This document shows, piece after piece, positions 33,458 to 43,351 of a stretch of 64,000 nt of DNA. Made by a program: the position numbers and the translations under genes. The DNA comes from DAOPYU01 sp942493245. GTDB lineage: Bacteria; Sumerlaeota; Sumerlaeia; UBA8349. The DNA lies in NCBI GenBank assembly GCA_942493245.1, contig OW818685.1, forward strand, positions 4,278,001 to 4,342,000, given 5' to 3'. The notes under the pieces are model-generated. The model was not told where the DNA came from, searched no databases, and worked only from the letters and a program-made list of their open reading frames with translations. Positions within the stretch are counted from its first letter, which is position 1; each line of letters starts with the position of its first letter.

Positions 33458-36400
33458 ATGCTCACTTCGTTCCTTTCGCCCACCCCGTCCCGAGCGCGCC
33501 TGTTCGATGGAATCCTCCTGCTGTGTCTGCTTGCGCTGGCGCCGCTCACCGTTCAGGCTCAGGGGGGAGCGTCCACTCGCCTCTATGTGAAGGCGGGAGC
33601 GTCGGGAGACGGGAGCGGAAGCAGCTGGACCAACGCCTGCGCGACTCTTTCCGCCGCGCTCGGTAAGGCCTCAACCTCCGGCGGCGCCGAAATCTGGGTC
33701 GCCAGCGGTCTCTACCCGGAAGCGGTCTCGCTGACCACCGGCACCCTGCTGTACGGCGGGTTTGACGGAACGGAAACCAGCCTCACGCAACGCGTTGCCG
33801 GGTCGCGCGCGTCCATTCTGGACGCCAGCGCCGCCAACGCCGGCAAACCCGCCCCCCATGTCGTCTCCATCCAGAATGCAGGCAACATCCGCCTCGACGG
33901 CTTCACCCTCCGCGGCGCGCAGGGAGACACAACGGCAACCGAGTTGACCAATGGCGGCGGCCTCTTCTGCAGCGGCGGAAACGAAACCGTCCTCATCACC
34001 AATTGCACGATCACCAGCAACTCCGCCACGGGCGACGGCGGGGGCGTCTTCTTCTGGGAATCCTCCGCGATTCTCGAAAACTGCTCCGTCACCGGCAACC
34101 AGGCGCTCTACGGCGGCGGCGTCTCGTGTACCCGCAACTCTTCGGCGCAGATCCTCAACTGCGTCATCGTCGGAAATGTGGCCCAGGACTCGGGCGGCGG
34201 CGTCTCCTGCTGGGAGTCGTCTCCGGTCATCGCCCAATCGGTGATTTCCGGCAACCGTTCGATCAAGGAAGGCACGCCGGGCATCGGCGGCGGAGGCGTC
34301 TATTGCACAGGCGCCTCGCCCCGCATCGAGAACAACCTCATCACCGGCAACTTCTCCGAGGGAGACGCGGGCGGCCTCCTGTGCCTGAACGCCTCGAATG
34401 CGACAATCGTCAACTGTGTCATTTCGAGCAACATCTCCAAGCGCAACGGCGGCGGGCTTTTCTGCAAGGAAGGCTCCAGCCCGAAGATAGTGAACAGCGT
34501 CTTCACCCGGAACTCGAAGTATGCGATGTTCGTGTTCGACACCCCGTCCAGCCCGCTTGTGCTCAACAACCTGCTCCGCGAGAACACCCCGGGCGATTAC
34601 TACGACCTGGGCCTCGTCGAGTCGGACCAGACCAGCGCCTCGGCGATCAACCTGAACGTTCCCGGCGCCAGCGGCAACGTGGCCGGTGACCCGAAGTTTG
34701 TCATGGATGAGGCGGAGGGGGTCTCCGGCACCTGGACCACCGCGCCCGCCCTCAACGCCGACACGCGCACCACCAGCCTGACCGACAGCGCGGCGCACTT
34801 CGTCCCCGGCGCGCTGGCCGGGCGCCTCCTCGTCACAAGCGCCACCCTGCCCAACCAAGCGCTCATCCTGAACAACACCACAACCACGCTCGAACTCTTC
34901 GGCGACGCCACCGACTGGACCACGGCGGGCTGCCGCTATCAACTGGTGGACTACCGCCTCACCAGTGGGTCGGCCTGTGTGGACCAGGGCACCAGCCAGA
35001 ACGCGCCACTCACCAGTCTGGACGGCGTTTACCGTCCCGTCGAAATCGCGGGGCAGGGAACCGACGGTTCCGGCTCGGCCTACGACATCGGCGCCTACGA
35101 GATGCGCAAGCAATACGACCTCTTTGTCCTGCCGTTCGGCAATGTCCTCGACTTCGGGGAACGCGACTGGAAAGCCGGTCCCTACAACGCCGAGATCACG
35201 CTCATTTCGAACGGCTACGATCCGTTGAATTTTCAAACCACCACCCCGCTCCAACTCTCCGGACCCAACGTGGGCGATTTCTCGATCGTCAATACCGTGG
35301 ATACCGCGACCACCTTCACCGTCGGAGAAGCGAGAATCGTTCAAATCCGTTTCACCCCGTCTGTCCGCCGCAGCCGCGAGGCCCTGCTCACCGTCACCAC
35401 CAACGACACGGACAAGTCCCCACTCGACATCCAGATCAAAGGCTACGCCCTGCCCCCCACCCCGAAGGCGCTCGACCTAATGGCCGAGGACGACACGGGC
35501 GTTTCCAGCACGGACAATATCACGCGACTTACCTCGGGCCTGACCGTCAAGGGCCAGACCGACCCGGACGTGCGCGTGCGCCTCAAGGAAGGCGACACGG
35601 TCCTCGTGGAGGACACCGCGTCTTCCTTTACCACCCAGGGTTTCGACATCGCCCTCGCTGATGGCGTCCACACCCTCACGGCCTGCGCCGTGGACGAGGC
35701 CGACGTTGAAACACCCGCTTCGGAACCCCTGACCATCGTTGTGGATTCCACTCCGCCCTTTATCACTTCGATCGCCCCGTCCGAAACCGGCCCGACTTCC
35801 TCGACCGCCGTGGACTTCGTCGTCCAGTTCGACTCGGACGTCGTCGGTTTCGACTCGGCCTCGGACCTGACCGTCTTTGTCACGGGCACCACAACCATCT
35901 CGGCCCTGTCGGTCACCACCAACACGGCGTCCCAATATACCGTGCGGGTGACCGGTATTTCCGGGACGGGCGGGTTGGTTCTCTCCGTGAAAGCGGGCGT
36001 CTGCGAAAGCGTCTCGGGCCTCCCGAATCTGGCGTCCGGTTCCAGCCCGGAAGTGTGGATTGACAATTCCGTGCCCGAACTGCTCCCCGAACCCGCGTGG
36101 ACTTCCGGCACCGCGAACCTGATCCGGTGGACCCCGCTCGAGCGCGTGACTTCCTACACCCTGCAGGTGAGCGCCACCGCGAACTTCTCGGACGGGGTCA
36201 GCGACCTGATCCTCGACCCATTCGAAGACAACCGGCTGGTGGAGAATCTGTCCGACGGGGTCAAATACTTTTACCGCCTCCGGGCGCAGAAAGGCCCGCA
36301 TTTCTCGACCCCCTGGTCGAACGTCGTCTCCTCGTCCCAGGACGCCACCCTGCCCACCGGCACTCTGATTCTTGCCGACGGCGCGCTCTACGCCAGCACC

Positions 36401-39400
36401 GTCACCCTCCCCGTGAAACTCACGGCCCAGGATCAGGGCACGACCCCCTCCGGCATCGCCTCCATGCGCTTCAACGACGGCTCTGGCTGGAGCGCCCCAG
36501 AACCGTTCAGTCCCACACGCACGGTCACTCTCAGCCCGGAAAACGGCATGCGGACCCTCGAGGTCCGCTTCCTCGACGTGGCCGGCAATGAATCCGACCC
36601 CATCCAGAGCACCATCACCCTCGACACGCAGACGCCCAATCCGGTCGCCGAGGTACTCGATGGTGGCGCCTGGACCACGACCTCGTCCCTCACGTTCACC
36701 TGGCTCGCCGCGGAAGACAATGGCCCGGCGGGTGTGGACAGCTACCACCTCCAGGTCGGGACCACACCCGGCGCCAGCGACGTGCTGGATGAGTGGGTCG
36801 GCAACGCTCTCACGAAAACCCTCCCGGCCCCGGCGGACGGTCAGTACTTCGCCCGGGTTCAAGTCCGCGACCGCGCGGGGAACCTCAGCGCCTTCTCGCC
36901 CTCCAGCGACGGCATTGGTGTGGACACCATCCTGCCCGTGACCGGCGTCGCCTCCTCGCCGCGCTACGCGAACACCCGACCGATCCCGGTCGTGTACACA
37001 GGCGCCTCGGACTCAGGCAGCGGCCTGCGCGAGGTCCGGTTGTGGTATCGTCAGGGTGCGCAAGAGTGGAAAGCCTCCGACACAACCGGCGCCACCACTT
37101 CAGCCACTCTGGCCTTCATGCCGCCGACAGCCAACACCACGTACTCCCTGTGTGTGGTCGCCACCGACGTGGCCGGCAACCGTTCCGCCCTGCCCACCGG
37201 CGACGGCGACACCACCGTGACCTACGACACAATCCAACCCGCAGTGACCGAAGTCACGCCGGAAACGACAGGCCCCACCCACGCAGACTCGATCGCCTTC
37301 ACCGTGCGTTTCAGCGAGCCTGTAACCGGCTTTTCCGAAGCGGGCGACGTAACCGTGCGCCACGACCCGGCCAGCGACACCACCCACACGGGCGTGGTCA
37401 TCGCCGAGCAGAACGCCTCGACCTATCGGGTCACCGTCCAGAATCTCGCAGGCAAGGGCGGTTTCACCCTGGCCGTGAACCCATCGAGTTGTCTGGACCT
37501 CTCCGGGAACGGCAACATGGCCAGTTCCGAAAGTCTCTCGGTCCAGATTGACAACACACGCCCCTTCTTCCAGCCCGAACCCCGGTGGACCTCCGGAACG
37601 CAGAATACGGTGACGTGGTCTCCGGTCGTGAACGCCGACACGTACCCCCTCCAGATCAGCGACTCGGCGGACTTCACGTCGCCGGTCCTCTCGGTCGAGG
37701 CCACTTCAGTCACCACCTCCTACACCTTCGACAACCTGACGGACGGAGTGACCTACTGGTACCGCGTACGAGTCCACAAGACCACCGGTTTCCTCAGTGA
37801 GTGGTCGGACCCCACCTCCTCGACTCAGGACAACGGCTTCCCGACGGGAACGCTCCAGATCAACGGCGGCGCGCCTTACACGGGTTCCACCACCGTCACC
37901 CTCCAGATCGCCTGGCTCGATCCGGGCATCCAACCCTCCGGCGTCACCCACATGCGCCTCAACGACGGAGCCGGGTGGAGCGAGTGGGAACCGACCACGG
38001 CGACTCGAACCTGGAACCTCAGCGCGGGTGACGGGGAACGAACCGTTCTGGCCGAATTCCGCGACGGGGTGGACAATGTTTCCACCACCGCCACACAGGC
38101 CCTCATCTGGCTCGACACCGTGAACCCGGAAATCCCGGGTACCCCCGTGGATCAAGGCCTTTACAGCCGGACCGGCCACCTGACCTTCACCTGGTCCGCG
38201 CCGTCCGACGGCGAGGGCTCAGGCGTGGCGTACTACCGGTATGAAATCACCTCCGGCCCGAACTTTTCCTCCGCCACACTGGTCACAACCGGCACGGTGA
38301 CCCAGCCCACCCTGAACTTCGACGGCATGAGCGGGGTCACCTATTACTGCCGCGTCCAGGCCGTGGACCATGCGGAAAACGGCGGGCCGGTCTCCCTGCC
38401 CAGCGACGGGATTCTGGTGGACACCCTCGCCCCCACCACCCCGGGGACTCCCGGGGACGAAGGGGAATTTTCCAGTTCCACCCTGCTGACCTTCCAATGG
38501 CTTCCCTCGACCGACCCGGGACTTTCGGGAATCGAGGCCTACCACTACGAAATCGCCACATCGCCACTTTTCCCGACCAGTACGCTCGTCACGTCCGGCA
38601 CTACGGTCCTGACGACGGCCACCTGTAACGTCCTGCAGGACAAAACCTACTACTGCCGCGTCCGCGCTCTCGATCGCGCCGGAAACCAGAGTCCCTACTC
38701 CCCCGCCAGTAACGGCATTCTGGTGGACACACAGTACCCCACCGTCGTCCATATCATCCCCGCCAACGTTGGGCCCACCTACGCCACCCGCATTGACTTC
38801 GCCGTGGCCTTCGACAGCCCGGTCTGGGGTTTCGATTCGGCCGAGGATGTGCAAATCGTCCATACGGGGACTCAGCACACGACTGTTACCCTCACCAGTC
38901 TTTCGGAGACCACCTACACGGTGACCGTCTCCGGCCTGACCGGGGCGGGTTCCTTCACTCTGGCGGTCGTGGGCGGGGCCGCGCTCGACCGGGCCGGAAA
39001 CCCCGTCATCGCCAGTGCGCCCAGCCAGCCGGTGATCCTCGCCGAGGCCCCCTCCGCTCCCGAAGGACTGGCGGCCTCGGACGGTCTCTACGCCGACCGG
39101 GTCGAGGTGACCTGGACGCCCGGCATTTCGGAAAGTTACTACCGCGTGTTCCGTTCCGAGGCGCCCTCGGACCCGAACCCGGTCGCAGTCAGCCCCTGGC
39201 AACAGGCAAACGTTTTCGACGACACCACCGTCGAATCGGCCCGGACTTATTACTACTGGGTCCGAACCGCGATTGACGCCAACGGCGCCTTGGCCAGCAA
39301 CCTCGGAACGGGCGACAGCGGGTGGGCGTCCGGAACGATCCTGACCGACTACCAGATTCTCTACAAGAACTGCTCCGTCGAGGTGGCCAATGACGACCGC

Positions 39401-40585
39401 GTCCTGGTAACACAGTTGGGCGCCCGCAGTTCCATCAAGATCAAGAAACTGAAAAACGGAGCAGGCGGCCTGGTGGACCGGGAAGGCATGCGCATCCTGA
39501 CGACCAGCGCCGTGCCCCGCATGGGTGTCGCCGGATCGCTCGAACAGTTCTACTGCGAAGCGCCCATCAAGGAACTCGAGGTGCTTGGAACCCTGAAAAA
39601 TCTGACGACAAAAAACAGTTACATCGAACGCCTGTCGGTCCAGGGTTTTGGCTCCCTGAAGATTTCCAGCGCGCCCAACTCGACGCACCTGACCGCCCCG
39701 CAGGTCGGCCGCATGACCCTCGAAGCCACCGGCACAAGTCCGTGGCCCGGCAAGATCAGCCTGACCGGCGTGACGCTCGAAACGCTCAACGCGCCGCAGC
39801 ACGCCATCAAATCGCTCACCATCTCAAGCAAGAAGACCAACCGGAACGCGTACGGCCTGCCCTATGTGAGTTTCGGCGGGATTGGCAGCGGCTCGTTTGT
39901 CGCGGCGGAACTCCTCTCGCTCTCCGTCAAGGGCGGCGGCATCGAAGCGCCGTCGGTCGAACTCACGGCGAACCAGAAACCGGTGAAGATCTCCACCCGC
40001 AGCGGCGCCTACTCGATGGGCGGAAACGGCATCCTGCCGATTTTCCGTCCGGCGCATGTTCTCGGTTCGCTCTACGTCACAGCGCCCCAGTTCACCCTCA
40101 CGACTCAGGGCGGCGACGTGTGCTCCGAGATGATCGTCGTGTCGGGCGAGATCAAGCAACTCAAGGCCAATTACGTGCGCGCCTGGACCAACCGCGGCCT
40201 GGTCGCACAGGGCGGCCACCTCGGCGTGCTCCAGGGAGAAACCGCCTCGACCACCAGGTCCCTGTTCGTCTCGGGAACCGGCATGGGCGCCTCGCGCAAC
40301 ATCGAAAGCGCTTTCGGCGCGCTCGGCGTCCAGGGCATCTTCGTCGCCGGGGCCGAACTCACTCCCGACGGCCTGTACCCCGTTGCCCCCAACTGCCAGG
40401 GCACCATCACCAGCATCGGCTGCAACGGAGTGAATCCGACGGTTTACCCCCTGCCCCACATCGCGGGCGAGAGTTGGTCCAGCGCCGCGAAACCCATCCA
40501 ATTTAAGGGCGACAAGGGCACTACGGGTATTCCGGCCGGGTTCCGCGTCTTCACGGAAAACGACCTGCCCTTCCCGAAGCCGTGA
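33458..40585 (+). CDS. Giant secreted protein: beta-helix, Ig-like and FN3 domains, shared C-terminal module (~2375 aa)
   Basis: The ATG at 33458 follows AAGGAGAT and opens a signal peptide ending near LTVQAQG. Residues about 35-540 are a right-handed beta-helix: repeated GGGVFFWES, GGGVSCTRNS, GGGLFCKEG turns with NCxIxxN motifs, starting with LYVKAGASGDGSGSSW and ending in DIGAYEM, the hallmark of choice-of-anchor-Q proteins. Then come an ASH/choice-of-anchor-D domain, three Ig-like units (GPTxxxxIxFxVxFxxPVxGF) and alternating FN3-type units. The segment LTDGVTYWYRVR...TSSTQDN is nearly the same as one in the giant protein at 211. From about residue 1960 comes the C-terminal module (TDYQILYKNCS to the end) shared with the genes at 211 and 56939. 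Probably an extracellular carbohydrate-binding or adhesive protein. A strong terminator follows. Confidence 0.92.
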   Translation: MLTSFLSPTPSRARLFDGILLLCLLALAPLTVQAQGGASTRLYVKAGASGDGSGSSWTNACATLSAALGKASTSGGAEIWVASGLYPEAVSLTTGTLLYGGFDGTETSLTQRVAGSRASILDASAANAGKPAPHVVSIQNAGNIRLDGFTLRGAQGDTTATELTNGGGLFCSGGNETVLITNCTITSNSATGDGGGVFFWESSAILENCSVTGNQALYGGGVSCTRNSSAQILNCVIVGNVAQDSGGGVSCWESSPVIAQSVISGNRSIKEGTPGIGGGGVYCTGASPRIENNLITGNFSEGDAGGLLCLNASNATIVNCVISSNISKRNGGGLFCKEGSSPKIVNSVFTRNSKYAMFVFDTPSSPLVLNNLLRENTPGDYYDLGLVESDQTSASAINLNVPGASGNVAGDPKFVMDEAEGVSGTWTTAPALNADTRTTSLTDSAAHFVPGALAGRLLVTSATLPNQALILNNTTTTLELFGDATDWTTAGCRYQLVDYRLTSGSACVDQGTSQNAPLTSLDGVYRPVEIAGQGTDGSGSAYDIGAYEMRKQYDLFVLPFGNVLDFGERDWKAGPYNAEITLISNGYDPLNFQTTTPLQLSGPNVGDFSIVNTVDTATTFTVGEARIVQIRFTPSVRRSREALLTVTTNDTDKSPLDIQIKGYALPPTPKALDLMAEDDTGVSSTDNITRLTSGLTVKGQTDPDVRVRLKEGDTVLVEDTASSFTTQGFDIALADGVHTLTACAVDEADVETPASEPLTIVVDSTPPFITSIAPSETGPTSSTAVDFVVQFDSDVVGFDSASDLTVFVTGTTTISALSVTTNTASQYTVRVTGISGTGGLVLSVKAGVCESVSGLPNLASGSSPEVWIDNSVPELLPEPAWTSGTANLIRWTPLERVTSYTLQVSATANFSDGVSDLILDPFEDNRLVENLSDGVKYFYRLRAQKGPHFSTPWSNVVSSSQDATLPTGTLILADGALYASTVTLPVKLTAQDQGTTPSGIASMRFNDGSGWSAPEPFSPTRTVTLSPENGMRTLEVRFLDVAGNESDPIQSTITLDTQTPNPVAEVLDGGAWTTTSSLTFTWLAAEDNGPAGVDSYHLQVGTTPGASDVLDEWVGNALTKTLPAPADGQYFARVQVRDRAGNLSAFSPSSDGIGVDTILPVTGVASSPRYANTRPIPVVYTGASDSGSGLREVRLWYRQGAQEWKASDTTGATTSATLAFMPPTANTTYSLCVVATDVAGNRSALPTGDGDTTVTYDTIQPAVTEVTPETTGPTHADSIAFTVRFSEPVTGFSEAGDVTVRHDPASDTTHTGVVIAEQNASTYRVTVQNLAGKGGFTLAVNPSSCLDLSGNGNMASSESLSVQIDNTRPFFQPEPRWTSGTQNTVTWSPVVNADTYPLQISDSADFTSPVLSVEATSVTTSYTFDNLTDGVTYWYRVRVHKTTGFLSEWSDPTSSTQDNGFPTGTLQINGGAPYTGSTTVTLQIAWLDPGIQPSGVTHMRLNDGAGWSEWEPTTATRTWNLSAGDGERTVLAEFRDGVDNVSTTATQALIWLDTVNPEIPGTPVDQGLYSRTGHLTFTWSAPSDGEGSGVAYYRYEITSGPNFSSATLVTTGTVTQPTLNFDGMSGVTYYCRVQAVDHAENGGPVSLPSDGILVDTLAPTTPGTPGDEGEFSSSTLLTFQWLPSTDPGLSGIEAYHYEIATSPLFPTSTLVTSGTTVLTTATCNVLQDKTYYCRVRALDRAGNQSPYSPASNGILVDTQYPTVVHIIPANVGPTYATRIDFAVAFDSPVWGFDSAEDVQIVHTGTQHTTVTLTSLSETTYTVTVSGLTGAGSFTLAVVGGAALDRAGNPVIASAPSQPVILAEAPSAPEGLAASDGLYADRVEVTWTPGISESYYRVFRSEAPSDPNPVAVSPWQQANVFDDTTVESARTYYYWVRTAIDANGALASNLGTGDSGWASGTILTDYQILYKNCSVEVANDDRVLVTQLGARSSIKIKKLKNGAGGLVDREGMRILTTSAVPRMGVAGSLEQFYCEAPIKELEVLGTLKNLTTKNSYIERLSVQGFGSLKISSAPNSTHLTAPQVGRMTLEATGTSPWPGKISLTGVTLETLNAPQHAIKSLTISSKKTNRNAYGLPYVSFGGIGSGSFVAAELLSLSVKGGGIEAPSVELTANQKPVKISTRSGAYSMGGNGILPIFRPAHVLGSLYVTAPQFTLTTQGGDVCSEMIVVSGEIKQLKANYVRAWTNRGLVAQGGHLGVLQGETASTTRSLFVSGTGMGASRNIESAFGALGVQGIFVAGAELTPDGLYPVAPNCQGTITSIGCNGVNPTVYPLPHIAGESWSSAAKPIQFKGDKGTTGIPAGFRVFTENDLPFPKP

Positions 40586-40614
40586 GCGCAAACGCTATGT
40601 CCCTGAAATGAAAG

Positions 40615-40660
40615 CCCGCCGGGCAGACCGAAACGGTCTGTCCGGCGGGTTGTTTTTTTT
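40615..40660 (+). terminator. Rho-independent terminator after the second giant gene
   Basis: A 16-nt arm (40615-40630) pairs with 40634-40649 around an AAA loop with one mismatch (CCCGCCGG and CAGACCG blocks). It is followed by TGTTTTTTTT. It lies 30 bp after the stop codon. Confidence 0.92.
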
Positions 40661-40935
40661 CCATCAGTATTTCCGAAAAAGGGACGGACTGGATACGGGA
40701 TCAAGAAATTGTCGGAATCTCAAACCAATTCTGTCGATCCGCAATCCCCCCATCCGTCTCATGCGGTTGTTTGTCCGTTATCCTGTTCCACGTGATTGTC
40801 TGTGTCCTCCTGATACGAGTTTGAATTCGGGAGATACAAAACCGCAGTTGAGGACAGAAAACGAGTCCTTTATTCTTGTGTTATGGGGCGAAAAATGTTT
40901 TGGCTCGGTCACCTTTTGGGTGAGTCTAACTGACC

Positions 40936-40957
40936 GCGCCAATCAGGAGATTGGCGC
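40936..40957. repeat. Small hairpin repeat, copy 2
   Basis: GCGCCAATC and GATTGGCGC form a 9-bp stem with loop AGGA. It is the same element as at 32991 and 45768. The surrounding gap 40661-41512 holds no gene I can support: it contains this hairpin, the third copy of the interspersed repeat and the htrA terminator. Confidence 0.8.
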
Positions 40958-41096
40958 TCCCGGCAAACGCTTTCTCCCTATAAAAATGGGCGTTTCCTGG
41001 GAGGGAGGGCGTCTCGCCCGCCTGGAGTAAAGCTGGGGCAGGGACGCTCAACTGCGGTTTTTAGGATCATGCAAAATCTACGCAAGCCACGAAGAT

Positions 41097-41325
41097 TTTC
41101 AGCCACAAAAATGCACAGAAGACACAGGAATTTCCTCTTTCTGTGACTTTTGTGCCTTCTGTGGCTGACAACAAACGGTCTCCGCGTCCCTGCGTCTCTG
41201 CGCGATGATTCTTTTCATCCCCGTTCTCTCGGGTTTTCGCGTCTCCCCACGGTCGCAGACTTCGCGCTCGGGCGGACACACAGGTCCGCCCCTACGAATG
41301 GGTTGCGGCTTCGCTGCGCCAGGAG
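41097..41325. repeat. Interspersed intergenic repeat, copy 3
   Basis: It opens with TTCAGCCACAAAAATGCACA and runs through GACAACAAACGGTCTCCGCG and CCTGCGTCTCTGCGCGATGA to GGGCGGACACACAGGTCCGC. Order and spacing match copies 1 and 2, but without the tandem expansion. It ends with GGCTTCGCTGCGCCAGG, also present beside copies 1 and 2. Confidence 0.85.
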
Positions 41326-41388
41326 AGATCGTTTTCCATCTCCTGTGAATCTATACCGTTCTGAATGCAACTCGGTATGAAAACACCC

Positions 41389-41429
41389 GGCCCTTCCCCG
41401 ACCCCCATTCAACGGGACGAGGAAGGGCC
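41389..41429 (-). terminator. Probable terminator of htrA
   Basis: On the minus strand GGCCCTTCC (41421-41429) pairs with GGAAGGGCC (41389-41397), with partial inner pairing (CCCGT/GGGGG). It is followed by GGGTGTTTTC. It lies 84 bp beyond the htrA stop. Confidence 0.6.
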
Positions 41430-41512
41430 TGAAATCAATCATCCAGTCGTGTCGGTTCGCGTTCCCTCGCGCTATTTCACGTCACGCCGGTTCCGCGTTC
41501 ACCGACTTCGAC

Positions 41513-42988
41513 TTACTTCGCTTTTTCCACAAACACCAGACTGTCCCCCTCGCGCGTGCGCACTAGGAGCATCACGGAGTTCTTGTCCTTCCCCGCTTTC
41601 AGGGCGTCGCGCATCTCCGCCAGGGTATTGACCGGCTTCTGGTTGACCTGCAGGATCACGTCGCCCGGCTGCACGCCCTTGCGGGCGGCGTCGCCGTTCT
41701 CGTCCACCTTCGTCACCAGCAGCCCTTCGGTCTTTTCCAGATTCAACGAAGCGGCTTCACTCTCCTGGAGGGGCCGCACCGAGACCCCAAGGTCCACCTT
41801 TTCATCCTCAACCTTCTGTCCCTTCCCCTTCGCCTTACCCGTCTGAAGCGCCGTCTCCTCATCCACCCCGCTGCGGTTACCCAACTCGATCGTGACGGAC
41901 TTGCGGCTTCCGTTGCGGATCACGGTCAGATTCACCTTTTCTCCCGGCGACATGTTGGCCACCTGGTTCCGCAGATCGGAACTGCCCTTGAGCGGCTGGC
42001 CGTTCAACTCGACGATCGCGTCATAGACCTGAAGCACCCCCTCGGCGGGCGACCCTTCGACAATCTGACTGACCACCGCGCCCGTCAGGTCCTTCGTGCC
42101 CAACTGGTCCGCCATGTTCGGCAAAATATCATTCATCACGATGCCCAGGTAGCCGCGCTCAACCTTGCCGGTCTTCTCGATCTTCTCGGCGATCTTCTTG
42201 GCCATGTTGATCGGGATGGCAAACCCGATACCGATCGAGCCACCCGTGTTGCTGTAGATGGCCGTGTTGATGCCGATCGCGCGCCCCTGCGCGTCCAGAA
42301 GCGGCCCGCCGCTGTTGCCCAGATTGATCGACGCGTCCGTCTGAATGAAATTCTCGAACTTCGTGATCTGCATCGAGGTCCGGTTGAGCGCCGAGACAAT
42401 CCCCATCGTCACGGTCTGCGAAAGCCCCTGCGGACTGCCGATGGCCAGCACAATGTTGCCCACCTTCATCGCGTCCGAATCGCCCAGTTCCAGAAACGGC
42501 AGATTCGGTTCGTCAATCTTGATAACCGCCACCTCGGTCTCCGGGTCGGCCCCGATGAGCCGCGCCTTGCAGCGCCGTTTGTCACTCAGATACACCTCGA
42601 GTTCATTCGTGTCGGCCACCACGTGGTTGTTCGTCAGGATGTAGCCGTCCTTGCTGATGATAAATCCGCTGCCCAGGCCCTGCTGCCGGAACTGACGTTC
42701 CTTCGGGACCACCTGCTGCCCCCCACCGCGACCGAACGGATCCGTGCCTGGGCCGAAGAACCACTGGAACGGATCCATCTCCATGTAGCGCTGCGTGCGC
42801 ACGGTTGTCGCAATGATACTGACCACCGCCGGAGAAGCCTTCTCGGCCACCGCGGCCACATCGTCGTTCAACTGCGCCAGAACGGAACCTTGCTCCGCCG
42901 CGCGAACCGGCGCAGATGTGACAAATTGTCCCATCGCCACGACCACCAGAAGCAAAAGAATCGAAAGCGTGTTCCTGTGCTGTTTCAT
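41513..42988 (-). CDS. Periplasmic serine protease, DegP/HtrA family with two PDZ domains
   Basis: The protein of 491 aa starts at an ATG preceded by AGGGGA. The signal peptide (LSILLLLVVVAMGQF...VRAAEQG) sends it to the periplasm. The trypsin-like domain (about 45-290) has the catalytic triad in TNNHVV (His), ETEVAVIKID (Asp) and GNSGGPLLD (Ser). Two PDZ domains follow: GYLGIVMNDI...GAVVSQIVEGSPAEG and LGVSVRPLQ...GLLVTKVDENGDAARKG. HtrA proteases degrade and refold misfolded envelope proteins; two PDZ domains fit DegP/MucD rather than DegS. A lysine-rich linker (GKAKGKGQKVEDEK) separates the PDZ domains. In this genome it could also serve the quality control of very large exported proteins, which is an inference. 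Confidence 0.95.
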   Translation of the reverse strand: MKQHRNTLSILLLLVVVAMGQFVTSAPVRAAEQGSVLAQLNDDVAAVAEKASPAVVSIIATTVRTQRYMEMDPFQWFFGPGTDPFGRGGGQQVVPKERQFRQQGLGSGFIISKDGYILTNNHVVADTNELEVYLSDKRRCKARLIGADPETEVAVIKIDEPNLPFLELGDSDAMKVGNIVLAIGSPQGLSQTVTMGIVSALNRTSMQITKFENFIQTDASINLGNSGGPLLDAQGRAIGINTAIYSNTGGSIGIGFAIPINMAKKIAEKIEKTGKVERGYLGIVMNDILPNMADQLGTKDLTGAVVSQIVEGSPAEGVLQVYDAIVELNGQPLKGSSDLRNQVANMSPGEKVNLTVIRNGSRKSVTIELGNRSGVDEETALQTGKAKGKGQKVEDEKVDLGVSVRPLQESEAASLNLEKTEGLLVTKVDENGDAARKGVQPGDVILQVNQKPVNTLAEMRDALKAGKDKNSVMLLVRTREGDSLVFVEKAK

Positions 42989-43257
42989 GGTTATTCCCCT
43001 ATCCTTCGTATTGGATTGTAAGGCCCTTTGCATCTTGGCCGGACGCCCCTGCGGGGGAGCCGCACGCTCCTTCCGGCGTCCGTACCGGACCCGACACCCG
43101 AAAGAGAAGCAAAGCCCGTGCCGCGTCTTATCCTATCACATGAATGGGAGAGAAAGCGGTTTTCCAGGGAAAGAAGAACGCCCCCCTGTTCTTTGTTGGC
43201 CCCACAGTTCGTCAGGACAACAAATAAACGTATCCGACCATTCAAAAATACTTGATC

Positions 43258-43269
43258 TGACATTATATT
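43258..43269 (+). promoter_or_regulatory. Candidate -10 element conserved upstream of the first paralogue
   Basis: TGACATTATATT lies 83 bp before the ATG at 43352. The paralogue downstream has TGACACTATAGT at nearly the same distance (81 bp). Conservation of this block while the surrounding DNA differs suggests a sigma-70 type -10 with its upstream extension. I see no convincing -35. Confidence 0.4.
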
Positions 43270-43351
43270 CTGGACGGTTTATGGAAACCGTGCCAGAAAT
43301 GCTCCTGAAATGGTCCTTGGAAAAAATAGAGATCATGAAAGCCTCAACGAC

